64,000 nucleotides of DNA from Capronia americana (Eukaryota > Ascomycota > Eurotiomycetes > Chaetothyriales > Herpotrichiellaceae). Position numbers and translations under genes: made by a program. Below are positions 1 to 10,219 of the stretch, in pieces. Location of the stretch: NCBI GenBank assembly GCA_016110215.1, contig JADWQD010000007.1, forward strand, positions 1,612,001-1,676,000, written 5' to 3'. The number at the start of each line of letters is the position of its first letter. The stretch's first letter is position 1. The notes beneath the pieces were generated by a model. That model did not search any database, was not told where the DNA came from, and was given only the letters and a program-made list of their open reading frames with translations.

Positions 1-38
1 ATGATTTGGCTGGCACCATAGGTATTAACGAGAAGCAG

Positions 39-397
39 GTGTCCGAGATCTCAAGAAGATGTACAGATCAGATGTGGTATTTTGTTCGCAGAGTGGGGAG
101 TATCTCTTCGCGACCGCCCGGTCGAACTCGTCCAGCGTGACCGGCTATATCAGCGCCTTCAAGCTTGGACCGCAGGGCCAGATCCAGAAACAGCTATGCA
201 TCAGTCCGACGCCTAATAGCGGCGGTCACTCGAACGCGGTGAGTCCTTGTCCTTGGACGGACGAGTGGTTGGCTTTGACGGATGATCAGGACGGATGGGT
301 GGAAATCTACCGCTGGCACGACGAGTATCTTTCCAGAGTCGCTCACTTGGACATCAAAGAGCCCGGCTTCGGCATGAACGCCATCTGGTACGACTAG
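39..397 (+). CDS. 3-carboxy-cis,cis-muconate cyclase, C-terminal exon (partial)
   Basis: This is the last exon of a gene that begins left of the window. The first 38 bases read as the end of an intron (branch-like ATTAAC at 24-29, CAG acceptor ending at 38); the same frame has stops just upstream, so coding must start at the acceptor. About 119 residues are visible, ending in GFGMNAIWYD. The motifs YRSDVVFCSQSG and LFATARSN are typical of the last blades of fungal lactonase-type seven-bladed propellers (carboxy-muconate cyclase, also matched by 6-phosphogluconolactonase models). The family enzyme lactonises 3-carboxy-cis,cis-muconate from protocatechuate in the beta-ketoadipate pathway. The next gene, same strand, is a candidate for a following step. 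Family confidence is good; the substrate is inferred from similarity and context. Confidence 0.75.
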
Positions 398-934
398 ATT
401 GAGCCTCCTCCCCGTAGCATCCTATACCATACGTGTAAATAGGGCCAAGACCCGTTCACCCTCCGGTTCGCGCTCGTGGCGGATAAAAAGTCTTCCGCTC
501 CCGGCGTCCCGCGGCAACATTTCCTCGCAACGTCTGCCCCACGGGACAGTTCCGATGCAGTTTTAGGTATGGACGCACGAACTGTAGCAATAGGCATCGA
601 AGCTCGGCAAATGCTTTGGACATCTGACGCCCACTTCCCGGAAACATCGGCCACTCAATTGTCTTTGCCGTGACGACTTCGAGGATTTTACCGTGGTGAG
701 CTACCTGTCTACTTTGTGAATGTGCACAAGATTTCTCCAGAGCAATTGAACACTCAACCGTGTTTGTGGTGCCACTTGAATCACGAAACGGGCGAAGACA
801 GAGAGTAAATTACCGCCGGCCTGAGAAACCCCCACTTGGCAGTCACGGTCTCGCCACGGACGACGTGGAAGAGACACAGTCGCTCACACATTGAGTTGGT
901 TTTGGTAATCAACGGGGCCTTGTGAGGTGCCATC
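398..934. other. Intergenic region between the two catabolic genes
   Basis: This 537-base spacer holds the 3' UTR of the cyclase-like gene and the promoter of the next gene. Short overlapping reading frames on both strands look like chance. I see no RNA gene or clear regulatory site. Confidence 0.6.
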
Positions 935-2644
935 ATGCCCTCCTCAAGCCCGGTTCGCGGGCTGCTGTTCGTGACCATGCAGCCCAAGGAGACGTTGTCG
1001 CTCGACTTCTTCCATGACTGGTACAACAACGAACATGGACCCAATCGAACGCGGCTGTCGTTCATGCCGAATGGGTTTCGATATCGAGCGACAGATTTGC
1101 CAGGACCCAATGCCGGCACGCGCGCCGACCCCGAGTTTCTGGCCATCTACGATGCCACCGACATGCACCAATTCACCGAACAGCCGTACCAGTATCTGCG
1201 AGCACCACCGGGCAAGACGCAACGAGAAATCGATGTCATGGCCCAGATCTGGGTGGACCGGCTGACACTGGATTTTGTCGGCGAACGGGTCAACGACAAG
1301 ACTTTCGTGAAACTCGAAGCGCCAGAACATTTCCGGGAGAACGAACAAGGGAATGTCCTGACAACGCTCAGATTGCTCCTCGCTCCGGAACAAGTCTCGG
1401 TCGTTGAGGACTGGATCCAGACCACTGTCCTCCCAACGGTCCAAGACATCCCCGGCTGGAGGAGGACGTCGTGGTACAAGACGTCCTATCTCGAAACACG
1501 CGAAGACGGACAGGTCGATTTTGTCCTGATCAACGAATACACCCCGTCCACCGACCCCAAGACATTGCCCTCCACGTCCGCAGCGCTGCCCGTGGCGGTT
1601 CCGGCGCCCAAGGAACGCAGCTATGAACTCTTCTACACCTTTGGAACCGCCGCACGCCACCTGGCAATTGTGGCACCGTGGACGTCGCCAGACGGGGTCA
1701 CGAAAACGCTACCGAATGTCTCACCATACGGCTCGGCGATAGAGTCGACAGTCACCACACGCGACGGCGCAGTCCTGCCCTTTCGCCTCGAAGGCAGCTC
1801 CGACGACAACGCACCGGTCCTGGTGCTGGTCAATTCGGTCCTCACAACCTGGGGCATCTGGGACGCCTTCCTCGCGCACTTCTTTTCCCGCCCGCAGAAC
1901 CAAAGATACCGCGTGCTGCGGTTCCTGGCCCGTGGCCGGGTCACTCCCAGCGGCACGACTAGCCCCGTGACAGCGGACCTGCAAGCGTTCGATGTCATTC
2001 AGCTGCTGGACGCCCTGCGTGTTCCCCAGGCAGCGGGCCTCGTCGGCGTGTCCATGGGCGGTGCCACCGCTATAGCGACAGCGCTCCAATACCCGTCGCG
2101 TATCAAGGCCTTTGTCGCGTGCGACACGTCCGCAAAATCACCCGCCGGCAACAAAGATACCTGGGGCCAGCGGATCGCCGTGGCCGAGAAGGAGGGCACC
2201 ACGCTCCGCCTGGCGTCTCTGTTCGGCGACGAGTCCCCGGACGCAAGTCCGCAGGCCGTCGTGGGCGAAGAGCTCGCCGAGATGACGGTGCGGCGGTGGT
2301 TCGTGCCCGAGTCCTACGACAATCCCGAGCTCGTCCCTGAAATCGCCCGCGTCAAGCGCATGGTCTATACCAACTCGCTGCCCGAGTTCCGCCGTGGCGT
2401 CGAGACGCTGTTCAACTACGACTACACCGGTCTCCTGGCCGGGTACCAGGGCCGAGGCGCCTTCTTAGTCGGCGCCGGCGACGGCGTGCTGCCAAAGGGC
2501 ATGGAGAAGCTGTCGAAAGAGTTGGGCTCGGCGGAAGGCAAGACGGCCGCTTTCAAACTCGTCGAGGGTGCTGGCCATTTACCCATGGTCGAGAAACCCA
2601 GGGAGGTGGCTGACTTTGTGGGAGACTTTTTGAGCACTCCTTAG
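935..2644 (+). CDS. EthD-like / alpha-beta hydrolase fusion, candidate 3-carboxymuconolactone or enol-lactone hydrolase
   Basis: A 569-residue intronless protein. Residues 1-230 look like two EthD/dimeric alpha-beta-barrel repeats (FHDWYNNEHGPNR early; a second repeat near 140-205). Residues 270-569 are an alpha/beta hydrolase of the 3-oxoadipate enol-lactonase (PcaD) type: nucleophile elbow GVSMGG with Ser373, acid Asp516 in LVGAGD, His548 in EGAGHLP. The complete triad suggests an active hydrolase. The ATG at 935 is the first methionine and directly precedes the EthD-like repeat. It follows a carboxy-muconate cyclase on the same strand. In fungi, 3-carboxymuconolactone is taken to 3-oxoadipate by a hydrolase/decarboxylase, so this gene is a natural candidate for that step. 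Fold and triad are seen; the substrate is inferred. Another lactone or ester hydrolase remains possible. Confidence 0.8.
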   Translation: MPSSSPVRGLLFVTMQPKETLSLDFFHDWYNNEHGPNRTRLSFMPNGFRYRATDLPGPNAGTRADPEFLAIYDATDMHQFTEQPYQYLRAPPGKTQREIDVMAQIWVDRLTLDFVGERVNDKTFVKLEAPEHFRENEQGNVLTTLRLLLAPEQVSVVEDWIQTTVLPTVQDIPGWRRTSWYKTSYLETREDGQVDFVLINEYTPSTDPKTLPSTSAALPVAVPAPKERSYELFYTFGTAARHLAIVAPWTSPDGVTKTLPNVSPYGSAIESTVTTRDGAVLPFRLEGSSDDNAPVLVLVNSVLTTWGIWDAFLAHFFSRPQNQRYRVLRFLARGRVTPSGTTSPVTADLQAFDVIQLLDALRVPQAAGLVGVSMGGATAIATALQYPSRIKAFVACDTSAKSPAGNKDTWGQRIAVAEKEGTTLRLASLFGDESPDASPQAVVGEELAEMTVRRWFVPESYDNPELVPEIARVKRMVYTNSLPEFRRGVETLFNYDYTGLLAGYQGRGAFLVGAGDGVLPKGMEKLSKELGSAEGKTAAFKLVEGAGHLPMVEKPREVADFVGDFLSTP

Positions 2645-3822
2645 CCCCCTCATTGCCCTGTAGAACTGGCAAAGTTGAATATACGAACCAAAAACATTTC
2701 CCTGGTTGCCTCAGCCCTACCGTGTTATTGACACGATCATACGGTTCTCTTTGCGCGCAACGACACATGTTTTTCTTTCTCTTTTCCTCGCTTTCTTCTT
2801 CTTTCTTCATCCTTGTCGTTGTCCCCCAGCCCCCGCTCATCACCTGCGGCATTACAAGGATTGCGAGGCTCTTGTACGTCCCCAGCCTGACTGGCACTAC
2901 CGTCTGCCGCCATCACCTCTATTTCCCTTCTCTGGCTTGGGCCACTCTTGCTGGTAGACCGGAAAAGGAAACCACGGCGACTGGTGTCTTTTCGCCAAGG
3001 TCTTCGACACTATCTCTTTTCTCCTCCACGGCCAATGCTTCTCGTGTCAAGTCAAAGTGAGAATACCTCAAACTCGTCTGGTGTGTATCCTTGAGAACCA
3101 AGAGCCTTCGCTTCTCGTTTTGTCGAAGAATTCGCGCGGCACCTCGGAAGAGGAGTATAGCAAATGCTTGTGGATGCTGAACTGACGGGGAAGTTGTTTT
3201 CCATCCTTGATTCATAGGGTTGCGATTTCTTGATCTGCAAAGCTACTGTTCGTGTACAGTGCGTTTCTCTGTTAGTCAGACATGGAACATTCCACCTCCA
3301 CAGAGGCGTGGTAAGGAGATGTCAAATGTCTAAAACTTACAGCCTTTCATCCTTGGGTCCGCTTTCTCGACGAGTTGCCTGCCGACGCCGTGCTGCTTGC
3401 GCTGTCGGTAGAAACGAGGCGACGGAGGTTTCGTCTCCAGCAGTTGAACGACAGTAGCAAAGCCTTCCACACTACTGAGCTGTTGAGAGAGATCAGTTTG
3501 GGGAGGAACGTCCAGTGAAGGCAGTGAGAGCCTTGTTGTCCATTTGTCGTCTTCCAACTGCCGCACTGCCAACAATGGCGGCTCTTCACATCTACGCTTC
3601 ACTAACACTGCCTAATGGTTTCTTGCCGAAGACCACAAATTTCTGTCGTCCTCAGTTCTCCCCCTCGAAGTTTTCTACCTTTTTCCGCTCCTAATTGTCT
3701 CGAACAAAACAAAACTGATCGGTCGATCATCAAAAATCTCCGGCCGGCGCGAGGTCCGCACCCACCTGGTTTTCTCACCTTTTACCACCCCTCTTGTCCA
3801 TACCTGTAGCGTCCAAAGTCAA
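2645..3822. other. Intergenic region with a pyrimidine-rich tract
   Basis: About 1.2 kb without a convincing gene. A TTTC/CTTC-rich tract at about 2767-2815 resembles fungal core-promoter pyrimidine tracts and may mark a transcription start or long 5' UTR for the gene at 3823. Short open frames on both strands here lack methionine starts or family features. Confidence 0.5.
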
Positions 3823-4629
3823 ATGGAGGTCTTTGATGTCTACTACAGCCTGGGACAAGCTCAAGACCCGTATCCCTTGACGCAAGTCGACTTCTTCCAT
3901 GCCAAACATCGAGCCATCAAGAAAGCCAACGCCGAGGCCGCAGCCAAGGGTCTTCCTCCGCCAAAGACCGCCGTATCGTACATGGATATGGCCTCAGTTC
4001 GCAACTTCGACCACTATGAGGACATAGGCCAGATCCCCAACGATCCTGTCGCCAGGGACCTCATTCGCCGCGAAGCAATGGAGGCTATCGAAGCGAAGCG
4101 TCGAGGGGAGGCTGCTTCCAAGGCTCACAAGGAACACATGGAAGCCCGTAAGGAGAAGTCGCTCCATGCGGACGCCCACCGTCTCAGAGCACAGCAGCAG
4201 CGTGCCAGCGCTCGTGAGGAGACGAAGAGACGAGTGAGAGAAGCTTTCAGTTGGCAGCCTAGAATCTTCAACCACAGCGCACCTGCCATCCGCCCTCCCA
4301 GGAAGAGAAAACATGCAGCCACCGCAGACAACAACGAGAAGGGCGCGGACTCCATGGCCAGCAATAGCAGCAAAGAAAACTCCCCAGCTGTAAGTACAGT
4401 AGGCCCCGATATCTGCGTGTCGACTTACTGACGATGACAGGAGGGCTCTGCTCCAAATGATCGCAACCAACATGTGATTGTCCAGGCCGATGACGAAGAC
4501 GACACGCCTTCTTCAAAGCGATCACGGAGCAAGTCCAAGCGCACTAGCAATGGCGAGTCGTTACCCGACGCAAGAAACCCGATGGTTCTCCTTGAGGACA
4601 TCCTCTCGACCATAGGAGCAGCGGCATAG
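3823..4629 (+). CDS. Hypothetical basic, charged protein, probably nuclear
   Basis: Two exons, 3823-4389 and 4441-4629, encode 251 residues. The intron (4390-4440) has GTAAGT, a CTGAC branch sequence and a CAG acceptor, and joins in phase 0. I recognise no domain. Residues 1-60 are the most globular-looking part. Residues 85-140 are rich in Ala, Glu, Lys and Arg and likely form a long helix or coiled coil. Residues 150-160 contain PPRKRKH, and exon 2 has SSKRSRSKSKR after an acidic DDEDD stretch; both resemble nuclear localisation signals. Without the intron the frame stops soon after the donor, so splicing fits better. The next gene downstream is also basic and disordered, but I see no clear homology between them. 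Confidence 0.7.
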
Positions 4630-5390
4630 ATCTAGTGGACTTGCAAATCAACAACGCCATATAGCTCCTCGTCGGAAACGTTGCCCACCGGTGCAATGTC
4701 GTGGTGCCCGATTCATCGCAAGCAAAAGCCTCCGATCTGGTGGGTTGACAACTGAACTATCATGACAGGTTGAACACGGTTGAAGGATACGTCCTCGACT
4801 TTGTTGCAGGTTGGAACGATAGTTCGCCGTCGACATGTAAAGCTGCGTCGAACACACTCCGTCAGACGAGTCTGGTCGGCCTCTTCTTATGCAGCGTCTG
4901 AAATCTTCTACCCGAGTTTGGGGGCTTCGTTGGTTGCTTGGAATGAAGACCAAGGTATCAGATAGAGCTCCGTTGTCTGCGTTTTCTGCGCAATGCAAAG
5001 CCAGAGTACAAACTCGACCATTTGAGGGCTGGATAGTGAAGCAAATGCCATAAACCATTGTATTCACCGTGCTCCTGCTGCCGCACGACCTTCACTCCAT
5101 AGCATTGATGGGGGAAAAAACCTTCACTCACAATAACAAGCGCGGCATACTGCCTGTCAATTTAAATCCGCGGCCAGTGATCATTTTCTCACCCTCAGTT
5201 CTTTCCCTCAACAACCTCCATCTTTCACATTCGGCAGCTCGAGAGTCTTGAATCGAACTTCGAACACTGCTCCTCCATCCTTAAAAGGCTTCATTCCTTA
5301 ACACTCGAAGTGACTTCCCCCATACCTCACTGCTTAGCTCTTCTTCATCTTCAATATCACTCCACATTCCCCACTTTTTCACCAGACAAG
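4630..5390. other. Intergenic region
   Basis: A 761-base spacer between two same-strand genes. The final 150 bases are C/T-rich with scattered ACTC and CTTC, as in a 5' leader of the gene at 5391. No other feature seen. Confidence 0.6.
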
Positions 5391-7290
5391 ATGGACTCCT
5401 CGTACGGATCACTGTTCAGGAAGAGCTTTGAGGAGCAAAAGGCGAAAGAGCTGGACACACTCAAACGGGGACAGGCAGCTCGTGAGAGTTCTCGAACCGC
5501 CTCAAGGAAGGCCACGTCCCCGCCAGCCACTGCCATCAGTGACAAAGGCAAGACCCGCGTTGTAAGTGCTTTTGTTCAAGGTGACTGTCAACCTCTCGTC
5601 GATACTGATGGTGGAACAAGTCTCCCTTCCATCGAGGGTCAGTGGCCAACAAATCTCATGTCGGCGAAGCTGGACGCGTTCAAAAGCCAACAACCTTCAA
5701 TGGGCACGGCACCATTCCCAACAATCGCGTCGCAAAGGTCGCACCGAAGCCGACTGCCCGCGTGCAAGAAAAGCGTCGTGCTGCGGAGGAAGCAGAGCGG
5801 CAAGCCCGCGCTTCGGTTCTCGTCCAAGCGAATGTGATCACCGTAAAGGAATTTTTGGACGCCCAGAAGGGCTCACAGGCATCGGTGCCGGCGAAGGCAC
5901 CATCATTGCCGCCCCATGCTGCTAAGAACAGCAGCAAGAAGGTCTTACAACCTGGAAGAGTAAGTTAAGGCGTCGACAATCTTCCCACCAGAACGCACTT
6001 ACTGATGGCGACAGAACACCTCACCTGTCGGTGTTGATGCGATCCCTAACCAGGTCATTGGTTGCAAGCGCCCCGCCGCCGCCAGCAGCAGCGCTGCTGA
6101 CAACAAGCGCTCCCCCCAGAAGAGGCGTAAAGTCCTCAACACTCAGCCGACCTCCGTTTCAGATCGTTCGACTCGGAATGATAAGAGGCTCAAGCCTCGC
6201 TATACTGGCACCGCCAGGCCCAGGTCCTCAGCACCCGCTGCCAAGATCGGCAACAAGGAGGAACAACATCCTGGAAGTGCAAGTGTAACTCGAGGCCATC
6301 TCAATTGCAGCACCTACCATCCACTGACGGTGATTAGGACGACTCCGGTCACAATGGCACCCGGCTTCTCGAAGTCAACGGCCGCAAACGACGTGTCATC
6401 ATTGAGGACTCTGACGACGAAGAGGGGGCGCCGCCTTCAAAACGACATTGTCCTGCAAGCGATGGCACCTCAGTTGGTCGAGCTTGCAGCAAGCCATCTG
6501 AAGACGCCGTTCAGAAGCCGAGCATCACTCTTGAAACAAAGGCCAGCCCATGCAAGCGAAAGCGAGTTAGTACCTTTCCCGCAGAACAACTTTCCATGAT
6601 CAGCCATTGACAACCAAGCAGGATGATGACAAAGATGATTTCGAGAGCCAGCCGGGCAACGATCGCTCCCGAATTCGCAAGGTTCGGAGAACTGATTCTG
6701 GGTCCGACAAAGAGAACGCTAGCAGTCAAGCGAGTTCAACCAGTAGCGAGCCAAGCACTAAGGCTCCTAAACGTCCAGCATCGACCGCAACCGCCAACAA
6801 AGTCCCAGCAAAAGGATCATTCTCAGAGTTGATAGCGCGGGTGAAAAAGGTGCATGCAGAGAAGGCTGAAAAATCCCAGCAGATCGGCATGATCAAACAC
6901 CGACCTACCCCTGCGCCAGTACTCTCTGCAAGAAGCACGAATACCGGACATCAAGTCTCCGTACCCAGCGAATCCACCACAGCCAGCAAGGCGCCTCGCA
7001 CCGAAGCACAGTACGAAGCTCTTCGCTTAGCTGCGGAAGACGCTGAAAAGCAACTGGACGCTGGTCAGGACCTTGCCATAGACCCCAAAACACGGAAATA
7101 CGTGCGCAAAGAGCTCATTGGCAAAACTCGTCAAGAGAAGGCCCGGATCTCGAAGGACAGAGAAAGGTGGCACGGCATAATCCACGAGTTCAAGGAGGCC
7201 AAAAAGGAAAGACAAAAGGCAATCGCAGCGGCAGAAGCCAAAGCTCAAAAAGTCGACGACGAGAAGGAAGAACCAAAACCCACGCGGTAG
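5391..7290 (+). CDS. Hypothetical disordered nuclear-type protein, five exons
   Basis: Exons 5391-5561, 5621-5959, 6015-6284, 6338-6565 and 6622-7290 give 558 residues. All four introns are 53-59 nt, have good consensus ends (GTAAGT, GTAAGT, GTAACT, GTTAGT) and join in phase 0; the correct frame changes across several of them, which supports the structure. No known domain. It is dominated by Lys/Arg/Ser/Pro low complexity, with possible nuclear localisation signals (SPQKRRK; PPSKRH) and an acidic IIEDSDDEE patch at about residues 290-300. The C-terminal 220 residues contain two charged helical stretches (SFSELIARVKKVHAEKAEK; and from KARISKDRERW on) that may be coiled coils. A chromatin or nucleolar role is plausible but inferred only from composition. 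Confidence 0.7.
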
Positions 7291-8475
7291 AACTGGCCAT
7301 TCCCGCCACATCCACGACAGAACTCAGGCATCTCGAGCCTCTCGTCACTACCGATGGTCAGCATTTGGTCGGTCGAGACTCACCAGTACGATCACCACTG
7401 TCCAACCACCACTCACGTCGAGTTGAAAGCCCCAGCGAGAACTCAGCACTCAAATATCTTACCATCGCCTCATTCGGTTATTCTGTTTGAGACATCCATC
7501 ATTCGAGATCCTGTCATCGGTTCCTCGCCAATCCGCTTCACCAAAAGTTCGGCATTACGAATTCTTGTCATCGGTGTTCAGGGCCAACATTTTCGGCGGT
7601 TTCATCGGTTACTATCGCTTTTTCTGCACCAACACATCACAACACCACATAGCCTGCTCTCGGCATAATTCTGAGCAACACACTCGACATGGAGAGGTCG
7701 GGCCAAGGAAGGAGGAACGAAATAGAATGGAAGGGTCTTGAAGGTTGGTGGAAGATCGTCAGGTCTGCAAACCAGACACAAAAGCTTGGAAGTGGTCGGC
7801 AATGGGGTCTGGGTCTCGGTATTGGGTACTTCGGTCACTCGGGCGTCTGAGCAAGTTCAGCTCAGAGAGAGTGGTCGAGGGGGATTCTTCAGTCACTCGG
7901 GCGTCTAAGCAAGTTCAGCTTAGAGAGAGTGGTCAAGGGTGGTCCGTCGGAGGATTAGGGAGAATCCAATTCGCGGAGTATATTCGATGTCGATATCGTT
8001 GCGCGGTGTGCATTGTGCAGGTTTGGGGTAGAACAAGATATCGAACTGTTTATCATTTATTGAACTCGATCAATCTAGAGCATCGTCGAATGACATGAGA
8101 TAGGACTGTGCTGCAGAGAGAAATTTACTCGAAAACAATGTTCTGTACGGGGTAGAGCTGCGGGAAAGATAAACAGAGACGAAGGTGAGCTCCAAGCAAG
8201 GGGGGCAGCTCTCCCCGCACCAGTTCTCCACCATGAGCAAAGGTTCAACAGCACACACTTACTACATACAAGGACTGTGAACATAGTACTTGTGAAGGAC
8301 ATACAGTTTCCTCACCCACAGCCACTCCTCCCGATCTACTCTGCATTCCATACGACTGACAACCCAGCACCCCGCCACGCCTTTACATCTAAACTCTTCT
8401 GGTACTACAGTACCCTCGTACTGAACCCCCCGAACCGGCGAATCTATCACCAACCCAACCCAACCCAATCAAACC
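7291..8475. other. Intergenic region with a diverged tandem duplication
   Basis: About 1.2 kb. It contains the 58-bp-period duplication listed separately at 7830-7939. The last 150 bases before 8476 are C-rich with ACCCAACCCAA runs, consistent with the 5' leader of the FKBP gene. No convincing gene. Confidence 0.6.
7830..7939. repeat. Two-copy tandem repeat, period 58, transition-only divergence
   Basis: A 52-base unit at 7830-7881 recurs at 7888-7939. The copies differ at four positions (7833/7891, 7849/7907, 7862/7920, 7877/7935), and in each case copy 1 has G or C where copy 2 has A or T. Two changes are CpA-to-TpA in one strand reading, the classical RIP context; the other two are at CpG. 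Confidence 0.85.
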
Positions 8476-9124
8476 ATGAAACTCCTCCCTTCCCTCGTCT
8501 TCGCCGCCACAACCCTCCTCTCCCTCATCCCCCTCGCGGCCTCCCTGCCCGACGGCCTCGAGATCGACTACCAGACCCCCGACATCACCTGCACGCGCAA
8601 GACGCACAAGGGCGACAAAATCGACGTGCACTACCGAGGCACCCTGCAATCGACGGGCAAGGAGTTCGACTCCAGTTACGGGAGGGGATCGCCTCTGGGC
8701 TTCGAATTAGGCGCAGGGCGGGTCATCAAGGGGTGAGTCAGTCGTTGTGCGATTTCTACAGTGTCAAGGTGTCCCTTTCTTTGTGGGGGAAGGAGAAGCG
8801 GAAGAAGACGCGGGGGGAGGATACAAGCGAGCGAGCGAGCGAGCGAGAAGACGAGTTAAAGTTTCTTAATGGCGACATTGGCGGCGGTGACGGTGGTGTT
8901 GCAATGCTGATGCTGAGACTGGTTCCGATTCTCGTGCTAACTTGCGCGATTCTAGCTGGGACGAAGGTCTACTGGACATGTGTATCGGGGAGAAGAGGAA
9001 GTTGACGATCCCGCCGGAGCTGGGTTATGGGGATCGGGGCGTGGGGCCCATTCCTGGCGGGAGCACGCTGGTGTTTGAGACCGAGTTGATGGGCATCAAG
9101 GGGGTGAAGAAGGATGAGCTGTGA
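8476..9124 (+). CDS. FKBP-type peptidyl-prolyl isomerase of the ER (FKBP2/Fpr2-like)
   Basis: Two exons, 8476-8732 and 8956-9124, encode 141 residues. Residues 1-23 are a signal peptide (MKLLPSLVFAATTLLSLIPL). The rest is a single FKBP domain with characteristic segments KGDKIDVHYRGTL, GKEFDSSYGRG, GLLDMCIGEKRKLTIPPELGYG and IPGGSTLVFETEL. It ends in KKDEL, a KDEL-type ER retrieval signal. The family catalyses prolyl cis-trans isomerisation of secretory proteins in the ER lumen and is the target class of FK506/rapamycin. The 223-nt intron (GTGAGT ... CTAG) is long for this window and holds a (GAGC)n repeat; it splits the Gly codon before WDEGL. Family assignment is firm. Confidence 0.93.
8827..8847. 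repeat. GCGA/GAGC tetranucleotide repeat inside the FKBP intron
   Basis: Five GCGA units lie in the FKBP intron. The repeat is outside the coding exons. Confidence 0.85.
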
Positions 9125-10219
9125 GGGAGCCGGCTGAGGGAGGCGGGGAGGCAGCACAAGAGCGTTGGATCTGACTGACAACTCGACGGTCGAGCTACCG
9201 ACCTAGTGACCGTCCGATGAGCCAGTGACTGGGACCGAGGCCGGTAAGACGATACATATGGGCTAACTGGTGGAGTTGACCATCACGGCGAGGTGTCCGG
9301 GTCGTAGCGCCCGGACGCTCCCTCTTATCTCACAAAGGAACGACCAGGGGATATTAGTGTTCTGAGCAACGGGTACATGAAATGGATGAGCACACAGAAG
9401 CTTAGATGAAGGGAGCCAGGCAAGAATAGATCTTCACCAGGGTGAGCACGCAATGTCGAACTCATTGTGGTCTTCAAGCAATGGCCACTGCTGCCGAGGG
9501 AGTCTTCTGCTTAAACAGGGACTCATATCAGACATCAGACATTGGCTGTTGATCGATCCGCGGGAAGGACGCTTTCCTTCAGACTGTTCTTGGCTCATGG
9601 CCTACCCCTGACTTGGCAGTATCTGACTCGTCTGCCCGCAAGCTGCGACTGCACATACTCGTACACAGGAATAACCCCTCGCATTCTATGCCAATTCAGC
9701 CATGACGCGTCCGATCTCCAATGACCTGGAATCGTACAGCACGTGCCACGGGAGCCGCCGAGTCGAATCGCTCTGCGCGTGACATGGGAGCGCAGAGCCT
9801 CATGTACGAAGTAGTACGGGTAGACATGCCCTGACATGCATAAGACTGTCAGCTGGTTGATTGTGGAGTCGTGGCAAACCACGGCTTCGCCACCAGTTGC
9901 CTTGCAGGGGTACAATCCTGTTTTTGAAGCTGCTTCGGACTCCTCCTCAGGATCGGCCTTTCGCGTTATCAGTCGTGTCCGTGTTGGGCTTTGCGAACTT
10001 TGGTACTATGGCTGTTGGACGCCCAGTCAAGCGAATTCCGGATATTATGTAAGCGACGATTGCGCTGACTTTCGGACAACTTTGCGTTCTGATTGCTGGA
10101 GAATACGTCGAATCCGAAGGACTTGAGCCGCCAGGAACATACACTTCACATAACCGCCCGAGAAGGGATCTGTCTCTGCAAGGATACTATGCTAAATGTT
10201 GCCACGTAAACCGTCCCTA
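9125..10219. other. Intergenic region between convergent genes
   Basis: The spacer lies between the FKBP gene (plus) and a candidate minus-strand gene, so it should mainly be 3' flank. A palindromic GCACGTGC occurs near 9737. No RNA gene or convincing reading frame. Confidence 0.55.

Noticed and set aside
944..1660. 238-codon minus-strand frame inside the EthD-like hydrolase gene
   Set aside because: Antisense shadow; the plus-strand gene has clear catalytic motifs.
2653..3060. 135-codon plus-strand frame downstream of the hydrolase
   Set aside because: It starts without ATG and its Phe/Ser/Leu run reflects the pyrimidine tract, not a real protein.
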